This document shows, piece by piece, positions 54,045-63,817 of a stretch of DNA of 64,000 nucleotides (position 1 is its first letter; every line of letters begins with the position of its first letter). The position numbers and the translations under genes are program-made. Origin of the DNA: Symbiodinium sp. CCMP2592 (Eukaryota; Sar; Dinophyceae; Suessiales; Symbiodiniaceae); NCBI GenBank assembly GCA_905221615.1, contig CAJNDT010000502.1, forward strand, positions 1,195,237 to 1,259,236. Direction: 5' to 3'. The notes below the pieces were generated by a model. It worked only from the letters and a program-made list of their open reading frames with translations, made no database searches and was not told the origin of the DNA.

Positions 54045-56225
54045 ATGGCGGGCCAACGTATCGGAGAAGCTAGCCACCTTGGGCCTAGCGTGCAGCCTAC
54101 TTTGTGCTCCTTCTTCCCACTGAGTGCCCGCTCTCCTGGCACTCCGCCAACTGTTGTGGCGCACTATCGTTACCGGCCTTCCACTGGCCAGCAAGATTTG
54201 CGACGCTACCTCGCCCCGACTCAGGTTGCTGCTCCAGGCTTGCGACGGCCAGCCCCCCGGCCCAGGCAATGTGATGTGCCGCCTGCCACTACCTGTGTTT
54301 TTGCTGTGGTCAACCCCACCAGTGTCTTGCACAAAACACAAGCTCTGTTAGAAACGGGGGCCGATGCTCTCTGCCTGTCTGAGACGTCTGCGGTCCAGCA
54401 GACCCAGGGAATCATGTCGCAGGCCCTGCGGAAACGGGGTTTCAAAGCCATTTGGGGTACGGCCGTACCCTCTCACCAGCGTGAGGGTTCCTCCAAAGTC
54501 TGCCTCCGAGGCTTGGCTGCGGGTGTTGCCTTTGCTTCCCGGTTACCGTGTCGCGCGGCCTCACCAGCGTGGTCCCAGGATGCACTCTCCACTTGTCGCT
54601 TGAGCGAGGCTTTCGTCCGGCTGGGGGCCCTTGAGGTCCGAATTCTGACAGTGTACGGCTATCCCTTGTCCTACCCGGATGCCAAGGATCGTACGGAGGC
54701 CTTGCTGTCTCTTGTGCTTGAAAGGGTCACTGGCAACCGCGTTCCCGCCATTATTGCGGGCGATTTCAACTGCCCAGTCCTTGAGTTGCCCAGCGGTGCC
54801 CAACTGCACGCCCTAGGGTACCGGGAGATCTTTGAACTTCACGAAAGGACCACTGGCCAAAAGCTGCCCCCCACCTGTAAGGGCGCTACCTCCCATGACA
54901 CAGCCTTGCTGCACCCTGCTCTGCTGCACCTGTGGCATTCAGCCTGGGTCTTGACAGGGTCTCACCTTTTTGACAGTCACGATCCATTGTGCTTTCGGTT
55001 GGAAAAATGCGTTCAGCAGCCGTGTCTCCGGACCTGGAATTTGCCCCGTGCCTGGGCAGCTTTGTCCCCTGAACCTCAGGAAGTCACCAAAGTTTTCCGC
55101 CAGGGTTCCTCTACCTTGCTTCGGCAGGCCCAGGAGTGTGCTTGCGAGGCGGACATCGACGCAGCGCTTTGCGCCCTCTCTGCGAGTATGGAGGACTGTG
55201 TTGATGTGGCTCTCTCCCGGCAACACCGCCGCGACCCGGTGCGGCACCCCTGTGCCTTCCTTCCTAAGGCTTACAGAGGTCGATGTGTGGACAGAAGTGT
55301 TGTGAAGCGCCCGGTGCCTTGCCTAGCACGCCCAGCCCGAGAGGGGGACTACACTCCGGACCAGGAAGTCACCTCTGTTCAGGGCCGCATGAAAGTCCGC
55401 CAGGTGCGTCGTGCGCAAACTCTTTTGCGAGAACTCAATAAGCTGGTGTCCTTGCCTCCCGGGGCAGTGGCCTCTGCACTTCATTCCAATTTGGAGGCTG
55501 AGTGGGCGGCCTTCCGGCGGGCCTGTGGCTTCCCACCTGACTTTGTCACTTGGACGCTCAGGGTTGCCTGCTTTGAAAGGTTCCCGTGCAGCCTTCCTCC
55601 GGTGGACTGGCTCAGGGATCTTCTTGCCTATCTACAGTTCGACTGTGATGCCCTAGCCCGCCAACAGGCAAAGCAGCGTAGGGACAATTTTCAATTTGCC
55701 CTTCGTTTGGACCAGAAGCACGGTCACCATCGGGTCGCCTTTCAAACTATACGCGGCCCAACTCCTCCGCCTTTCACTGAAGTTCCTCGTCTTGTTCAAT
55801 CTGAGGTGAGGCCTTCCGACAGGAGTGCCTCTGATGGCCATTGCTGGTTTCATTGCCCGGTTGCCCACCATTTCCGAGTTGGGGCCCCGGCCCATGTTGG
55901 CCAGGAGTCGTGCGAAGTCATCGCCACAGAGCCGGACCAGATTCTGTTGCAAGGAGCTCCTCCGACATCCGGCAAGCTGGCTCAGGCCACGGTGGCATGT
56001 ACGGCAGATGAGTTGCACCAGGAGTTCGCCGATTTCTGGGGCCCACTCTGGCAGCGTGACAAACAATGTGCACCCGACCTTGCCGCCTGGCCAGAGTTCA
56101 CTGACCTTGCTTCCGCGGCTCGCATTGCCCTGCCACCGGTGTCACTTCAAGTTTTGGGGCCCAGCGTGTGGCAGGAGACCATTCGCAGGATGTCTTGCCG
56201 TAAAGCCACTGGTGTGTGTGGTTAG
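54045..56225 (+). pseudogene. Retroelement ORF2, N-terminal part: APE-type endonuclease and start of reverse transcriptase
   Basis: From the ATG at 54045 (MAGQRIGEASHLGPS) the frame reads into an exonuclease-endonuclease-phosphatase domain at ~54297-55005. It contains VVNPTS, LSETS (catalytic Glu), VYGYP, GDFN and FDSHDPL near its end. This enzyme nicks the target to prime reverse transcription. In the last motif the usual SDHxP reads DSHDP, so the Asp before the His is replaced by Ser. A long linker follows. The frame then enters the RT fingers at RRMSCRKATGVCG and hits a stop at 56223-56225. The expected KATGxDGW motif continues in another frame, so the stop is caused by a frameshift within a GTGTGTG tract. 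Confidence 0.85.
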
Positions 56226-57883
56226 CAGTCGAAGTTCTTCAGGCCATTTTCCTGCGTGCCACCAGTGTCGGCCTCCCTGCCCACCTTTTGCGGGCCCGGA
56301 TCAGCGTTCTGGCGAAAGTGTTTGCCCCGGACAGCATCTGCCAAAGCCGGCCGATCACAATCTATAGCACCTTATACAGGGTCTGGTCGTCATGCCTCAC
56401 ACGGCACGTGCTGAAGCAATGGGCTCAACATTTTCCCAGCGACATTGCTGGGTCGATGCCTCGCACGTCGTGCCGGGACTTGAGCTACCGTCAACAACAT
56501 GAAATTGAGTGTGCACTGGTGCGCAAACGGCCCCGCCTGGGCTTCTCAATCGATATTGTCAAGTGTTTCAACCAATTGGGTTGGCCTCCGCTGCGCCACA
56601 TGCTCCTAGCACTGGGGCTGCCAGCCCTTGCCCTCGACTTCTGGTTTTCTTGTTCAAGCAAGATGGAACGGTTCCCAGTGTTTCTCGGCGACACCGGCCC
56701 CGGGATTCGGTGCTATAACGGTGCCCCGGAGGGCGATCCCTTTTCTGTGGCAGCCATGGCTGGCCTTTGCTACTGGGCTCATAACCTGTGTTCCACTCCG
56801 GGGGTTGATTTTGAGTCTTACGTGGATAACTGGTCCTGGTCCGGGGCCAACCGGGCTGATCTCGCGAATGCCGTTCCCAAGGCGTTGGGTTTCCTTGAAA
56901 GTCTCCGACTGCCTGTTGACTGGAAGAAGTCCTACATGTGGGCCACGCAACGGGCTGATCGGCTGTGGTGGCGAGCAGCGGTCCCGCGCCTCTTCCCGCC
57001 GAACTGCCCCATCTCCCTCGTTACTGAGGCCCGTGACCTTGGCATCGCTTACAAATACGATTGTCGTGTCCACAAAGCTGCCCGGAATCACCGCCTCAGC
57101 GAGGGCCTTCAGCGCCTTGACCGCTTGTACCAGCAACCACGTGCGGTGGTTGACAAAGCTGCACTGGTACAGAGGGGCATCTGGCCCCAATGTCTCTATG
57201 GAAGTGAGGGCCACGCCTTTTCCTTGGCTGATCTCCAGTTGTTGCGTGGCAAGGCAGCACGAGCCATTACCGGTGACCATCGCATTCTTTCGCCACACCT
57301 CGCACTGGGTGCCCTGACGGACAGTGTGCAGGATCCTCTTCTGTACTGTGCGGAAAAACAGCTGCTTGCCCTGCGCCGCGCATGTTTGCGTGACAATTAT
57401 ACAGCCAGCTCTGTGCTTGCACTGGTGGTGGAAGGCACGACTGTCAAGAGCGTCCATGGCCCTGCTACCGCGCTCGCTGTCACACTCCAGCGTCTTGACT
57501 TGTCCATTGACGACAATGCCTGCGTTAAAGGTCCTGAAAATTCCAGGGTAACACTGACTGCCTGCAGTCGCAGGGAAGTCCGCGGTCTCCTTGAACGTGC
57601 CTGGAGTTTGGAGGTACAGCGCAGTGTGGCTCATAGGAATGGTCTTCACCGTGCTCCGCCACCGCTGCCTCGCATCACTGGCCGCCTCCTGTCGAAGCTG
57701 TGCCCGGGGGAGCAGGCGGTCATTGCCCGCCATATCACAGGTGCCTTTGCCTCTGCGCAGGCACGGGCCACATGGAACTCTGAGGAGGATGGCACCTGCC
57801 CGCTCTGGAGCATAAATTCTTGCACTGCCCGGCCCTGCAGCATGTTCGAGAACAATGGTTGCCCCACATTCAGCTTGCCCTGA
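56216..57883 (+). pseudogene. Retroelement ORF2, reverse transcriptase part
   Basis: Continues the KATG motif as WLAVEVLQ. Numbering from the GTG at 56216, it shows RPITIYSTLYRVWSS (45-59, RT block 1-2), motif A FSIDIVKCF (110-118, Asp113), motif B GAPEGDPFS (169-177), motif C YVDN (202-205), VDWKKSYMW (234-242, motif D region) and DLGI (motif E region). This is the non-LTR RT fold and copies the element RNA at the nicked target. Motif C has Asn in place of the second Asp of YxDD. The C-terminal part starts a Zn-knuckle-like CPL... at ~57798 and then loses frame. The matching second half LEHKFLHCP lies in the next frame. Confidence 0.87.
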
Positions 57884-59364
57884 AGCATTGGCCGCACTGG
57901 CTGCATGGCCCGTATGCGGGAGCGCCGGAGGATCTAGAGGTGCCAAGGTTGGTGTTTGCTACACGAACGGTTTTGCCACCGGAGCCGCCCGCGGGCGTTT
58001 CAGAGCTGCTGGCTCATCGACCCAGTGTCCGTTTCTTCACTGACGGTTCGTGTTGCTCTCCTCACGTTCCAGAAGCCAGCCGCGCCGCCTGGGCGGTCGT
58101 GATGGACACCTCCACTAACGATGCCGAGGTCCCAACACTGCTGCAGGAGTGGCGGGACCATCGTCGCCTGCCTGATAGTTTTCATGTGGTGAACCAGGGC
58201 CTTGTTCCTGGCGCCCAGAGTATCAATCGTGCTGAAACAATTGCTGTACTCCAGGCTGCCCGCCTGGTTGTCTCTACAGGCGCTGCTTCGGGTGAAGTCT
58301 GGACCGACAGCGAGTTTGCCATTTCGGAATGGCAGCGTGCTCTTGACGGTGTCCTCGCCACCTGGCCGGATCTGGGGGAGCTGCTCCAGGAGGTGGCTTC
58401 GCCTCGCATCAGGGTGGAGAAAATTGCAGCGCACCAGGATCTTGACCAGCTCTGGGGCCTGCCACAGTGGCTGGCAGCAGGTAGCCATGTGGTGGATGAG
58501 GCCGCCAAGCAAGCGCTGTCCAAGGAGTTCCAAGTCGTTCGCGACATCACTGACTCGGCCTCGAACCACCTCGACCTTCAGGCTGATCTGCTCTGGTTGT
58601 ACTGGCGTTACCTGCTCCAGCTCTCGCGCGAGGAACATCGCTTGTTGCAACAGGTTGCCACAACTGACAAGGCTCTCGGGGCCATTGCGACTGGCGCCAC
58701 TGCTAGAACGATCTCTCTGGACCATTGGCAGCGACAAGACTCTGGCCCCTTTGTCTCGTGGCGGCAGCCGCCCGCTTCAAGGGACTGGCTCCTTGCATGT
58801 TCCTGGCCACCGTGGTTCACGGAGCCACTTTGGGGCTGGGCTACCGGACTGGAATGGTCGGAGCAGCGCCTGCGCGCCAAAGCTGTCACAGGTGTTACGT
58901 ACCTCGAACTGCTGGTGGACTTTGTGGCAAGCACAGGAGTCTGCCCGCCATACGAGCTGGCCCAAGCCCGCTCCACTGACACGCCCTTAAAACAGGCATT
59001 GGTACCGTGCACGGTTCGAATGATGATCCACTGCTTCGTTGAGGCTATTCGACAACTGGAGCGGTTAAGCCGCCACCGACTTCTTCCGGACCGACGTGGC
59101 AAGGTTTTCTCACTGCGAGCGCTCAATGTGAGAACGCCTCGAATTGGTGTCAGTATACGGCCGAAGTTGCCTTCGGTGCCCGCGACGGGCCCTCTTCTTT
59201 TGAAAGTGCTGGCGGACAATTGTACATTGCCGTTGTTTCTTTATGTTCGGGAGTGCGAGATACCGCCTTCTGATACACAGCGCGTTTGGCGCAGCTTTAC
59301 GGACTCAGAGCGGAGCCGGTTAGGGAAGTCCCTGCGCAAAAGTCGCAGGAATCGGGGACATTGA
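57800..59364 (+). pseudogene. Retroelement ORF2, RNase H and C-terminal part
   Basis: The frame reads LEHKFLHCPALQHVREQW (second half of a C..C..H..C knuckle), then an RNase H domain. Its catalytic Asp is in FFTDGSC (75, numbered from 57820), Glu in NRAETIAV (139), Asp in VWTDSEF (163) and Asp in HVVDEAAK (226), with KIAAHQD (His205) before the last. All four carboxylates are present. RNase H would remove the RNA strand of the hybrid. About 275 further residues without a known domain end at the TGA following NRGH. This section has no internal stop. Confidence 0.85.
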
Positions 59365-59433
59365 TGCGCCGAACCGATCAGGAGGGGTGTTGCCGCTTTC
59401 GCTGGTGCACTCCTTCCTTCATACCCAGTCAAA
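59365..59433 (+). other. 3' tail of the retroelement
   Basis: Some 70 bases from the last stop to the right target duplication, ending in GTCAAA. There is no long poly(A) tail. The short A run may be a remnant. Confidence 0.6.
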
Positions 59434-59447
59434 GGTTGAGGGTGCCC
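59434..59447. repeat. Right target-site duplication of the retroelement
   Basis: GGTTGAGGGTGCCC, identical to 48910-48923. Confidence 0.85.
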
Positions 59448-59523
59448 TGAACCTGGACCCGGAGCATAATCATTGAGCCGGAGTCCTAAGGAAGCTGGTG
59501 CCCCTAAACCCTCAACCGTAAAT

Positions 59524-59625
59524 GGGAGTTTCCCAAAATAGGGGACCCTAATATGGTACCCTAAATGGTAGGAGCCTTATTATACAGGCCCCCAAACAGG
59601 GCACCCCTAATTTGCGGAAACTCCC
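59524..59625. mobile_element. Palindromic element family B, copy 8
   Basis: GGGAGTTTCCCAAAATAGGG at the left and TTTGCGGAAACTCCC at the right, core intact. AAAT is repeated at 59520-59523 and 59626-59629. Confidence 0.92.
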
Positions 59626-60143
59626 AAATCGTTACATAGAAGCTGCTTGAAGCCTGGAGGGTGCCTTCATTTCCGTCCCACCGATGCTTGAATTTTCAGC
59701 CACTCCACAACCGTGGTAGTGAGGGAGGGTTTAGGGTTTAGGTGTTTCAGGGTTTAGGAGCCACAGTCTAGGGTACCTCAAGCCGTAATCCCGGCCGTAA
59801 ACCCTAAATTTCGCTGGCCGCTCAGAGATCAATGCCCTCTCGCCGAAACGCAAGAAGTCCTGAAACGTGAGGTTTAAGTCTGATAATTATGATAAGACGG
59901 AATGCAAGTTCCTGACAATCGCCTGAGGAAAAGCAGCCGACCAAGCCTGTTGTGTTTGTGGCGGTGGAGAGAACTATCAATGCCAAGGCCTCTAGACTCT
60001 AGGCTCTACGCCAGAACCCTGAACCCCAAACACTAAATACCAAAGCCTCTCTGGCCTTTACCGGTCCTCAAAAGTTGAAGCAGAACCGTAGAAGCAAACC
60101 CCTGCACCACGCGCCCTCACACCCACACCCCAAACCTCCAATG
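59626..60143. other. Gene-free stretch
   Basis: A TTTAGGG patch at 59730-59760 and nothing else recognisable. Confidence 0.4.
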
Positions 60144-60240
60144 GAGGCGCCTTTACAATTAGAATTGGGTTTTGCGGTGTATCATACTATAATTATCATA
60201 AGAACCTCCAAATAGTATATAGGTAATTATTCAGGCACTT
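60144..60240. mobile_element. Palindromic element family F, copy 9 (reverse orientation)
   Basis: GAGGCGCCTTTACAATTAGA at the left and TAGGTAATTATTCAGGCACT at the right. The core ATCATAAGAACCTCCAAATA is reversed relative to copy 1. Confidence 0.7.
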
Positions 60241-61040
60241 ATACAGCCATCCCTGAGAGCTTACACCTTCCTGGCTATGTCGGCTCGGCAAAGGTAGTTT
60301 TCGGCCACGGCGGAAGCAAACAAACGGGCTTGGTCGTTTTAGACCCACTCTGTGGATCAAGTATCAACCTTTGGTTCAGAGTTTAGATCTTTGAAAAGCG
60401 ATTAGTTTTGGGTTGGGACAGAACAACCAACTCCTAAACCCTAAACCCCTAAAACCCTGAACCCTACAACCTCAAGAAGATTTTGGAAATTGCTTGTCAT
60501 TGTTGGTAACCACGGCCTCAACAACCACAAAAGTCTGGCATAGACCGACACCCAACACCCGAAAGCCTAGGAAACCGATACCCAAAAGCCGAGGGCCATG
60601 GTCCATTCTGTTCAATGTAAACAATTTAAACCATCAATTTCAGCTCGCACCCCAGCCCCAAAATCGACCTGCCCTGACGGCTTTGGTGGCATATTCGATT
60701 GTGGATATTAAGATTTCTACTATTCAGGCTTCTATATTCGGTGGTTCCGGAGCTTTGGCATTTGGTCTTCTGTAAGATGTAGGGGCCTGTAAAACATTCT
60801 CGTCTTGGGTGCCTACCATACAATCCATGTCGTGGACTGTTAAAGTTGAGACACCGACGAAAGAGTGCAGAGGGTTTGTTTAGGGCACGGGTGTAGGGTT
60901 TTGGGGTTTGGGTTTTTTTTTAGGGATTAGGGTTTTAGGGGGGGGGGCCTTCCTGAACCCTAAACCGTACGGCAAAGCCTGTCGAACTTCACAGTCTAAA
61001 CACGAATCTCTTCCGGGCCCCTCGCTAAAGATCAGTTGTT
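60241..61040. other. Gene-free stretch
   Basis: CCCTAAACC words at 60435-60465 and TTTAGGG variants at 60890-60950. Parts of 60484-60650 (GAAATTGCTTGTCATTG, CATCAATTTCA, CCCCAGCCCC) repeat 26262-26345. Confidence 0.45.
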
Positions 61041-61147
61041 CATAGGGACCCTTAGGGGGGGTAGGGGACTATACTTCCTTAAATAGGCTTTATTAGGTCC
61101 TCATTATGGGCGCCCCCCCTCCCCCTACCTCCCTAAGGGTCCCTATG
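61041..61147. mobile_element. Palindromic element family J, copy 3
   Basis: CATAGGGACCCTTAGGGGGG at the left and CCTCCCTAAGGGTCCCTATG at the right. The core is ACTTCCTTAAATAGGCTTTA. Confidence 0.85.
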
Positions 61148-61286
61148 AGTTCTGATTGCTGATGGAGAGAGAAAGTCCTTAACGGCCAAGAATCCAACAA
61201 AAACCACGTCACAAGCCCAAATCCATAGCCGCAGCCACCGTGCATTAAACTCCATGGCATCCGTAGCATAAAGCCCTTGGCGCCTA

Positions 61287-61405
61287 CTAGATTCCTAAGT
61301 AGTACCCTTTCGCGCTTTTTTGTTTTCGGGTTCCGTTATTAAAATAAAACTGAATAGCGGGAAAAAAGGGTGCCCTTGTTATAAAGGGGCTACTCAGGAA
61401 CCTAG
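61287..61405. mobile_element. Palindromic element family K
   Basis: CTAGATTCCTAAGTAGTACC at the left and GGGGCTACTCAGGAACCTAG at the right, enclosing CGCGCTTTTTTG and GCGGGAAAAAAGGG. Confidence 0.75.
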
Positions 61406-61970
61406 CCAAAAACACGCTAAACCCCTAAATCCCCAAACCCCTAAACCCTAACCCCTGAACTTAAACCTTTAAACCTACCCCCTTAAGGAAGACCTTCAAC
61501 CCTAAACCCCTAAACCCAAACCCCTTAAAAGAAGCCCTGAACCCCAAACCCCTTCAAAGAAGCCTTAAACCCTAAACCCCTTCAAAGAAGCCCTAAACCC
61601 TAAACCCCTTCAAAGAAGCCCTAAATCCTAAACCCCATCGAAGAAAAGGCGCTGCCTGCAAACCTGTGGACTTCACGAGCTTCCTGCCGTGTAATCCCAG
61701 CTTCGCACACCGGGCTCAGCACGGGCTTCTGCTGCTGGGCTGTGGAATTCCTAAACCCTAAACCTCAAACCCTAAGCCCAAAATCCTAAACCTTAAACCC
61801 TAAACCCAAAAACCATTTTAATGATGGTTTTGGGTTTGGTATTTGGGCTCGAGGGTTTATAAGGTTCGGGCTTTTAGGGTTGCTAGGGTTGCGGGTTTGG
61901 GGTTTGGGATTCTGTGCGTCTTGGGGCTTGGGTTTAGGGTTTAGGGTTTAGGGGCTTAAGGCTGGGTTGC
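61406..61970. repeat. CCCTAAA patches, 28-bp tandem units, then TTTAGGG
   Basis: CCCTAAACCCC units at 61410-61530. Four units of CCTTCAAAGAAGCCCTAAAC lie at 61535-61640 (28-bp period). CCCTAAACC follows at 61752-61815, then the orientation switches to TTTAGGG at 61850-61965. Confidence 0.8.
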
Positions 61971-62754
61971 AAGGAGAGTTGATATACTTTCCTCACGCAG
62001 CCCCAAACCCCCCAAACACTGATTATTCCCAGTGTAGTATACTTGTATACCATGCAACCCTAATCCGCATGCGGTAGTTTAACATGCCTGAGTTTCTACA
62101 GATGCTTTCTTGTACGAGCTACGGTAGCCTCCTTCCTTGCTAGGAACCAGAGTGATGGTTGTTCATTTGTCATGCCTTACGCTGTCGATATGAAGGTCGG
62201 CAGTAGAGTCATCGACATAGACGGCAGACATGAAAGGATTAGCGAGTAAGCAGGGAAGGAGTTCATGTGAAGTGGCGCAAGTGAGATGGTGAGAAGCATC
62301 CATGAAGCGATAACTTAGATCCATGGGGCGACGGCAAAACAAAGCCCGAGCACACAACCGCCACACACGTACGCACGCGTGCACGCCCGAACGCATGCAC
62401 ACCCGCGCACACACACACAGTTGAACATGTACAGTATGTACACATATGTTTTATTTATGTTTACATGTGGCTATTTGTTTTTGGTATCCATGTTGAAACA
62501 TATGATTGGAGCTATGGTGCCCCAGTTTCAACCCGAACCTGCTCCGGTATGTTAGCCTTTAGACTTGTCTTGAGTGCCTTCACGTCTTGATTTTGGGGAA
62601 CGGTCGGGGAGGTACTTCTGAGTGCCGAATATAGGGATCTTTCAAGGGAGCAATGGATGGAAATGCATGGATGGACAGGTGGAAAGATGAATAGACAACA
62701 GATGGGAAGAGCACACACGCGTTACAGGTTAGAGGGCTGTTGAGAGCTTCCCCT
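61971..62754. other. Gene-free stretch
   Basis: A short ACGC/ACAC-rich patch at 62365-62420 explains the Cys/Val frames on the minus strand. Nothing else is seen. Confidence 0.45.
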
Positions 62755-62940
62755 AAGCCCTATACCCCAAACCCCTAAACCCCCAAACCCCTAAACCTGA
62801 CAAGCCCCCAAACCCCTAAACCCCTAACCCTCCAAACCCCTAAACCCTAAACCCCTAAGCCCCCAAACCCCTAAACCCCCCTAAACCCCCAAACCCTAAA
62901 CCTCTGAACCCCTAAACCCCTAAACCCTAAACCCCCTAGA
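62755..62940. repeat. CCCCTAAA array
   Basis: CCCCTAAACCCC and CCCCAAACC units over ~185 bp. Confidence 0.85.
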
Positions 62941-63046
62941 CCAGGCTGCTCTCGTCGTTGGCGGCCTTCTTCCAGTTCCTTCAGTGAGCTCGAATCTCCT
63001 TTGACTATGGATGAATGCAGGGGCTTTCGGGCTAGGGTGTAATATA

Positions 63047-63141
63047 GGAGCTTAAATAATCACCTATACTATTTGGGGGCTACTTATCAGAATTATGGTA
63101 TACTTTACCCCCCAAAACCCTATTTTGATTATTAAGGCCTT
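63047..63141. mobile_element. Palindromic element family F, copy 10
   Basis: GGAGCTTAAATAATCACC at the left, GATTATTAAGGCCTT at the right, TA on both sides. Confidence 0.8.
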
Positions 63142-63294
63142 TACATCATGTGCTAAGTATTGTTGGGTCGTGTGGGTGGTACCTCTGTAATTGGCGGTCT
63201 GTACTCGCGGTTTAGTCTTAAACAAAGTATTTTGGACCCTTTGGGACGAGAAGTGTTGACCCGCGCGTGTGGTTTTTTCCCTTACAGGGAACAT

Positions 63295-63401
63295 AGGAGT
63301 TGCCAAAAATAGGGGACCCCTAATATGGTACCCTAAATAGTAGGATGGATCCCTATTTTAAGGACCCAAAAATTAGGTACTCTTAATTTTTGGAAACTCA
63401 C
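63295..63401. mobile_element. Palindromic element family B, copy 9
   Basis: AGGAGTTGCCAAAAATAGGG at the left and TTTTTGGAAACTCAC at the right. The direct repeat ACAT lies at 63291-63294 and 63402-63405. Confidence 0.88.
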
Positions 63402-63405
63402 ACAT

Positions 63406-63450
63406 CCGGCAGAAGCATTTTCCGGTTCAAACCCGGGTCCCACGAAACAT
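63406..63450 (+). other. tRNA T-arm-like sequence, no full tRNA
   Basis: GGTTCAAACCC at 63424-63434 fits the pol III B-box/T-loop consensus, and flanking TCCGG/CCGGG forms a 5-bp T-stem. The bases upstream belong to a palindromic element, and no acceptor partner for TCCCACG is found. At most this is a tRNA or SINE fragment. Confidence 0.25.
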
Positions 63451-63556
63451 TTGCGAACAAAGTTCGCCAGAAAGTGAGTCATCCTACCAAGTAGGTGCGA
63501 ACAGCTACGGGTGACGTCGACACCGAATGAGAAAATGCCTGCAACAAGCGGCATGA

Positions 63557-63757
63557 ATTCCGAATATTGATATATTAAGATATATAGTTAAACGTTCGAA
63601 TATAAGATCGAATGCAAAATTAGTCCAATACTCCGCTTATATGGGATTGCTAAATCGGAATGGCCAGCTTTGTTTATACCGCGGAGTATCGTACGCTGCA
63701 GAATATTTTTCCTTGCTCCTTACTGTCTTCCATGAATATCACTCAGACAGTGAATAC
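63557..63757 (+). other. AT-rich 67-codon open stretch, unrecognised
   Basis: Open between stops at 63554 and 63758, without an early ATG. The translation is well mixed (for example AAEYFSLLLTVFHEYHSD near its end) and unlike the repeat-derived frames elsewhere. The DNA is much more AT-rich than the rest of the window. It could be an exon, an organelle-derived piece or an assembly junction. Confidence 0.25.
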
Positions 63758-63817
63758 TAATAATTCACTAGTATATATACATATAAGTATCTAATAAAAG
63801 GGTAGATTCTAGGATGA

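Larger units (their letters stand above)
48924..59433 (+). mobile_element. Non-LTR retrotransposon encoding a C5-cytosine methyltransferase
   Basis: A ~10.5 kb element, GC-richer than its surroundings and framed by a perfect 14-bp direct repeat. There are no long terminal repeats. Order on the + strand: ~90-bp 5' leader, C5-cytosine methyltransferase, ORF1-like protein with Cys-rich part and coiled coil, APE-type endonuclease, reverse transcriptase, RNase H, and ~70-bp 3' tail ending in AAA. Endonuclease plus RT plus RNase H with a variable-length target duplication is the arrangement of LINE-type elements that insert by target-primed reverse transcription. Retrotransposons that have captured C5 methyltransferases have been reported from dinoflagellates and charophyte algae (de Mendoza and colleagues, 2018). 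This copy appears full length but has several frameshifts after the methyltransferase. Confidence 0.92.

Noticed and set aside
49305-59432. Long minus-strand frames inside the retroelement (up to 454 codons)
   Set aside because: They are shadows of the GC-rich plus-strand coding sequence, with no motif of their own.
48924-59433. An LTR retrotransposon
   Set aside because: No long direct repeats at the ends, no protease or integrase. An APE-type endonuclease is present instead.
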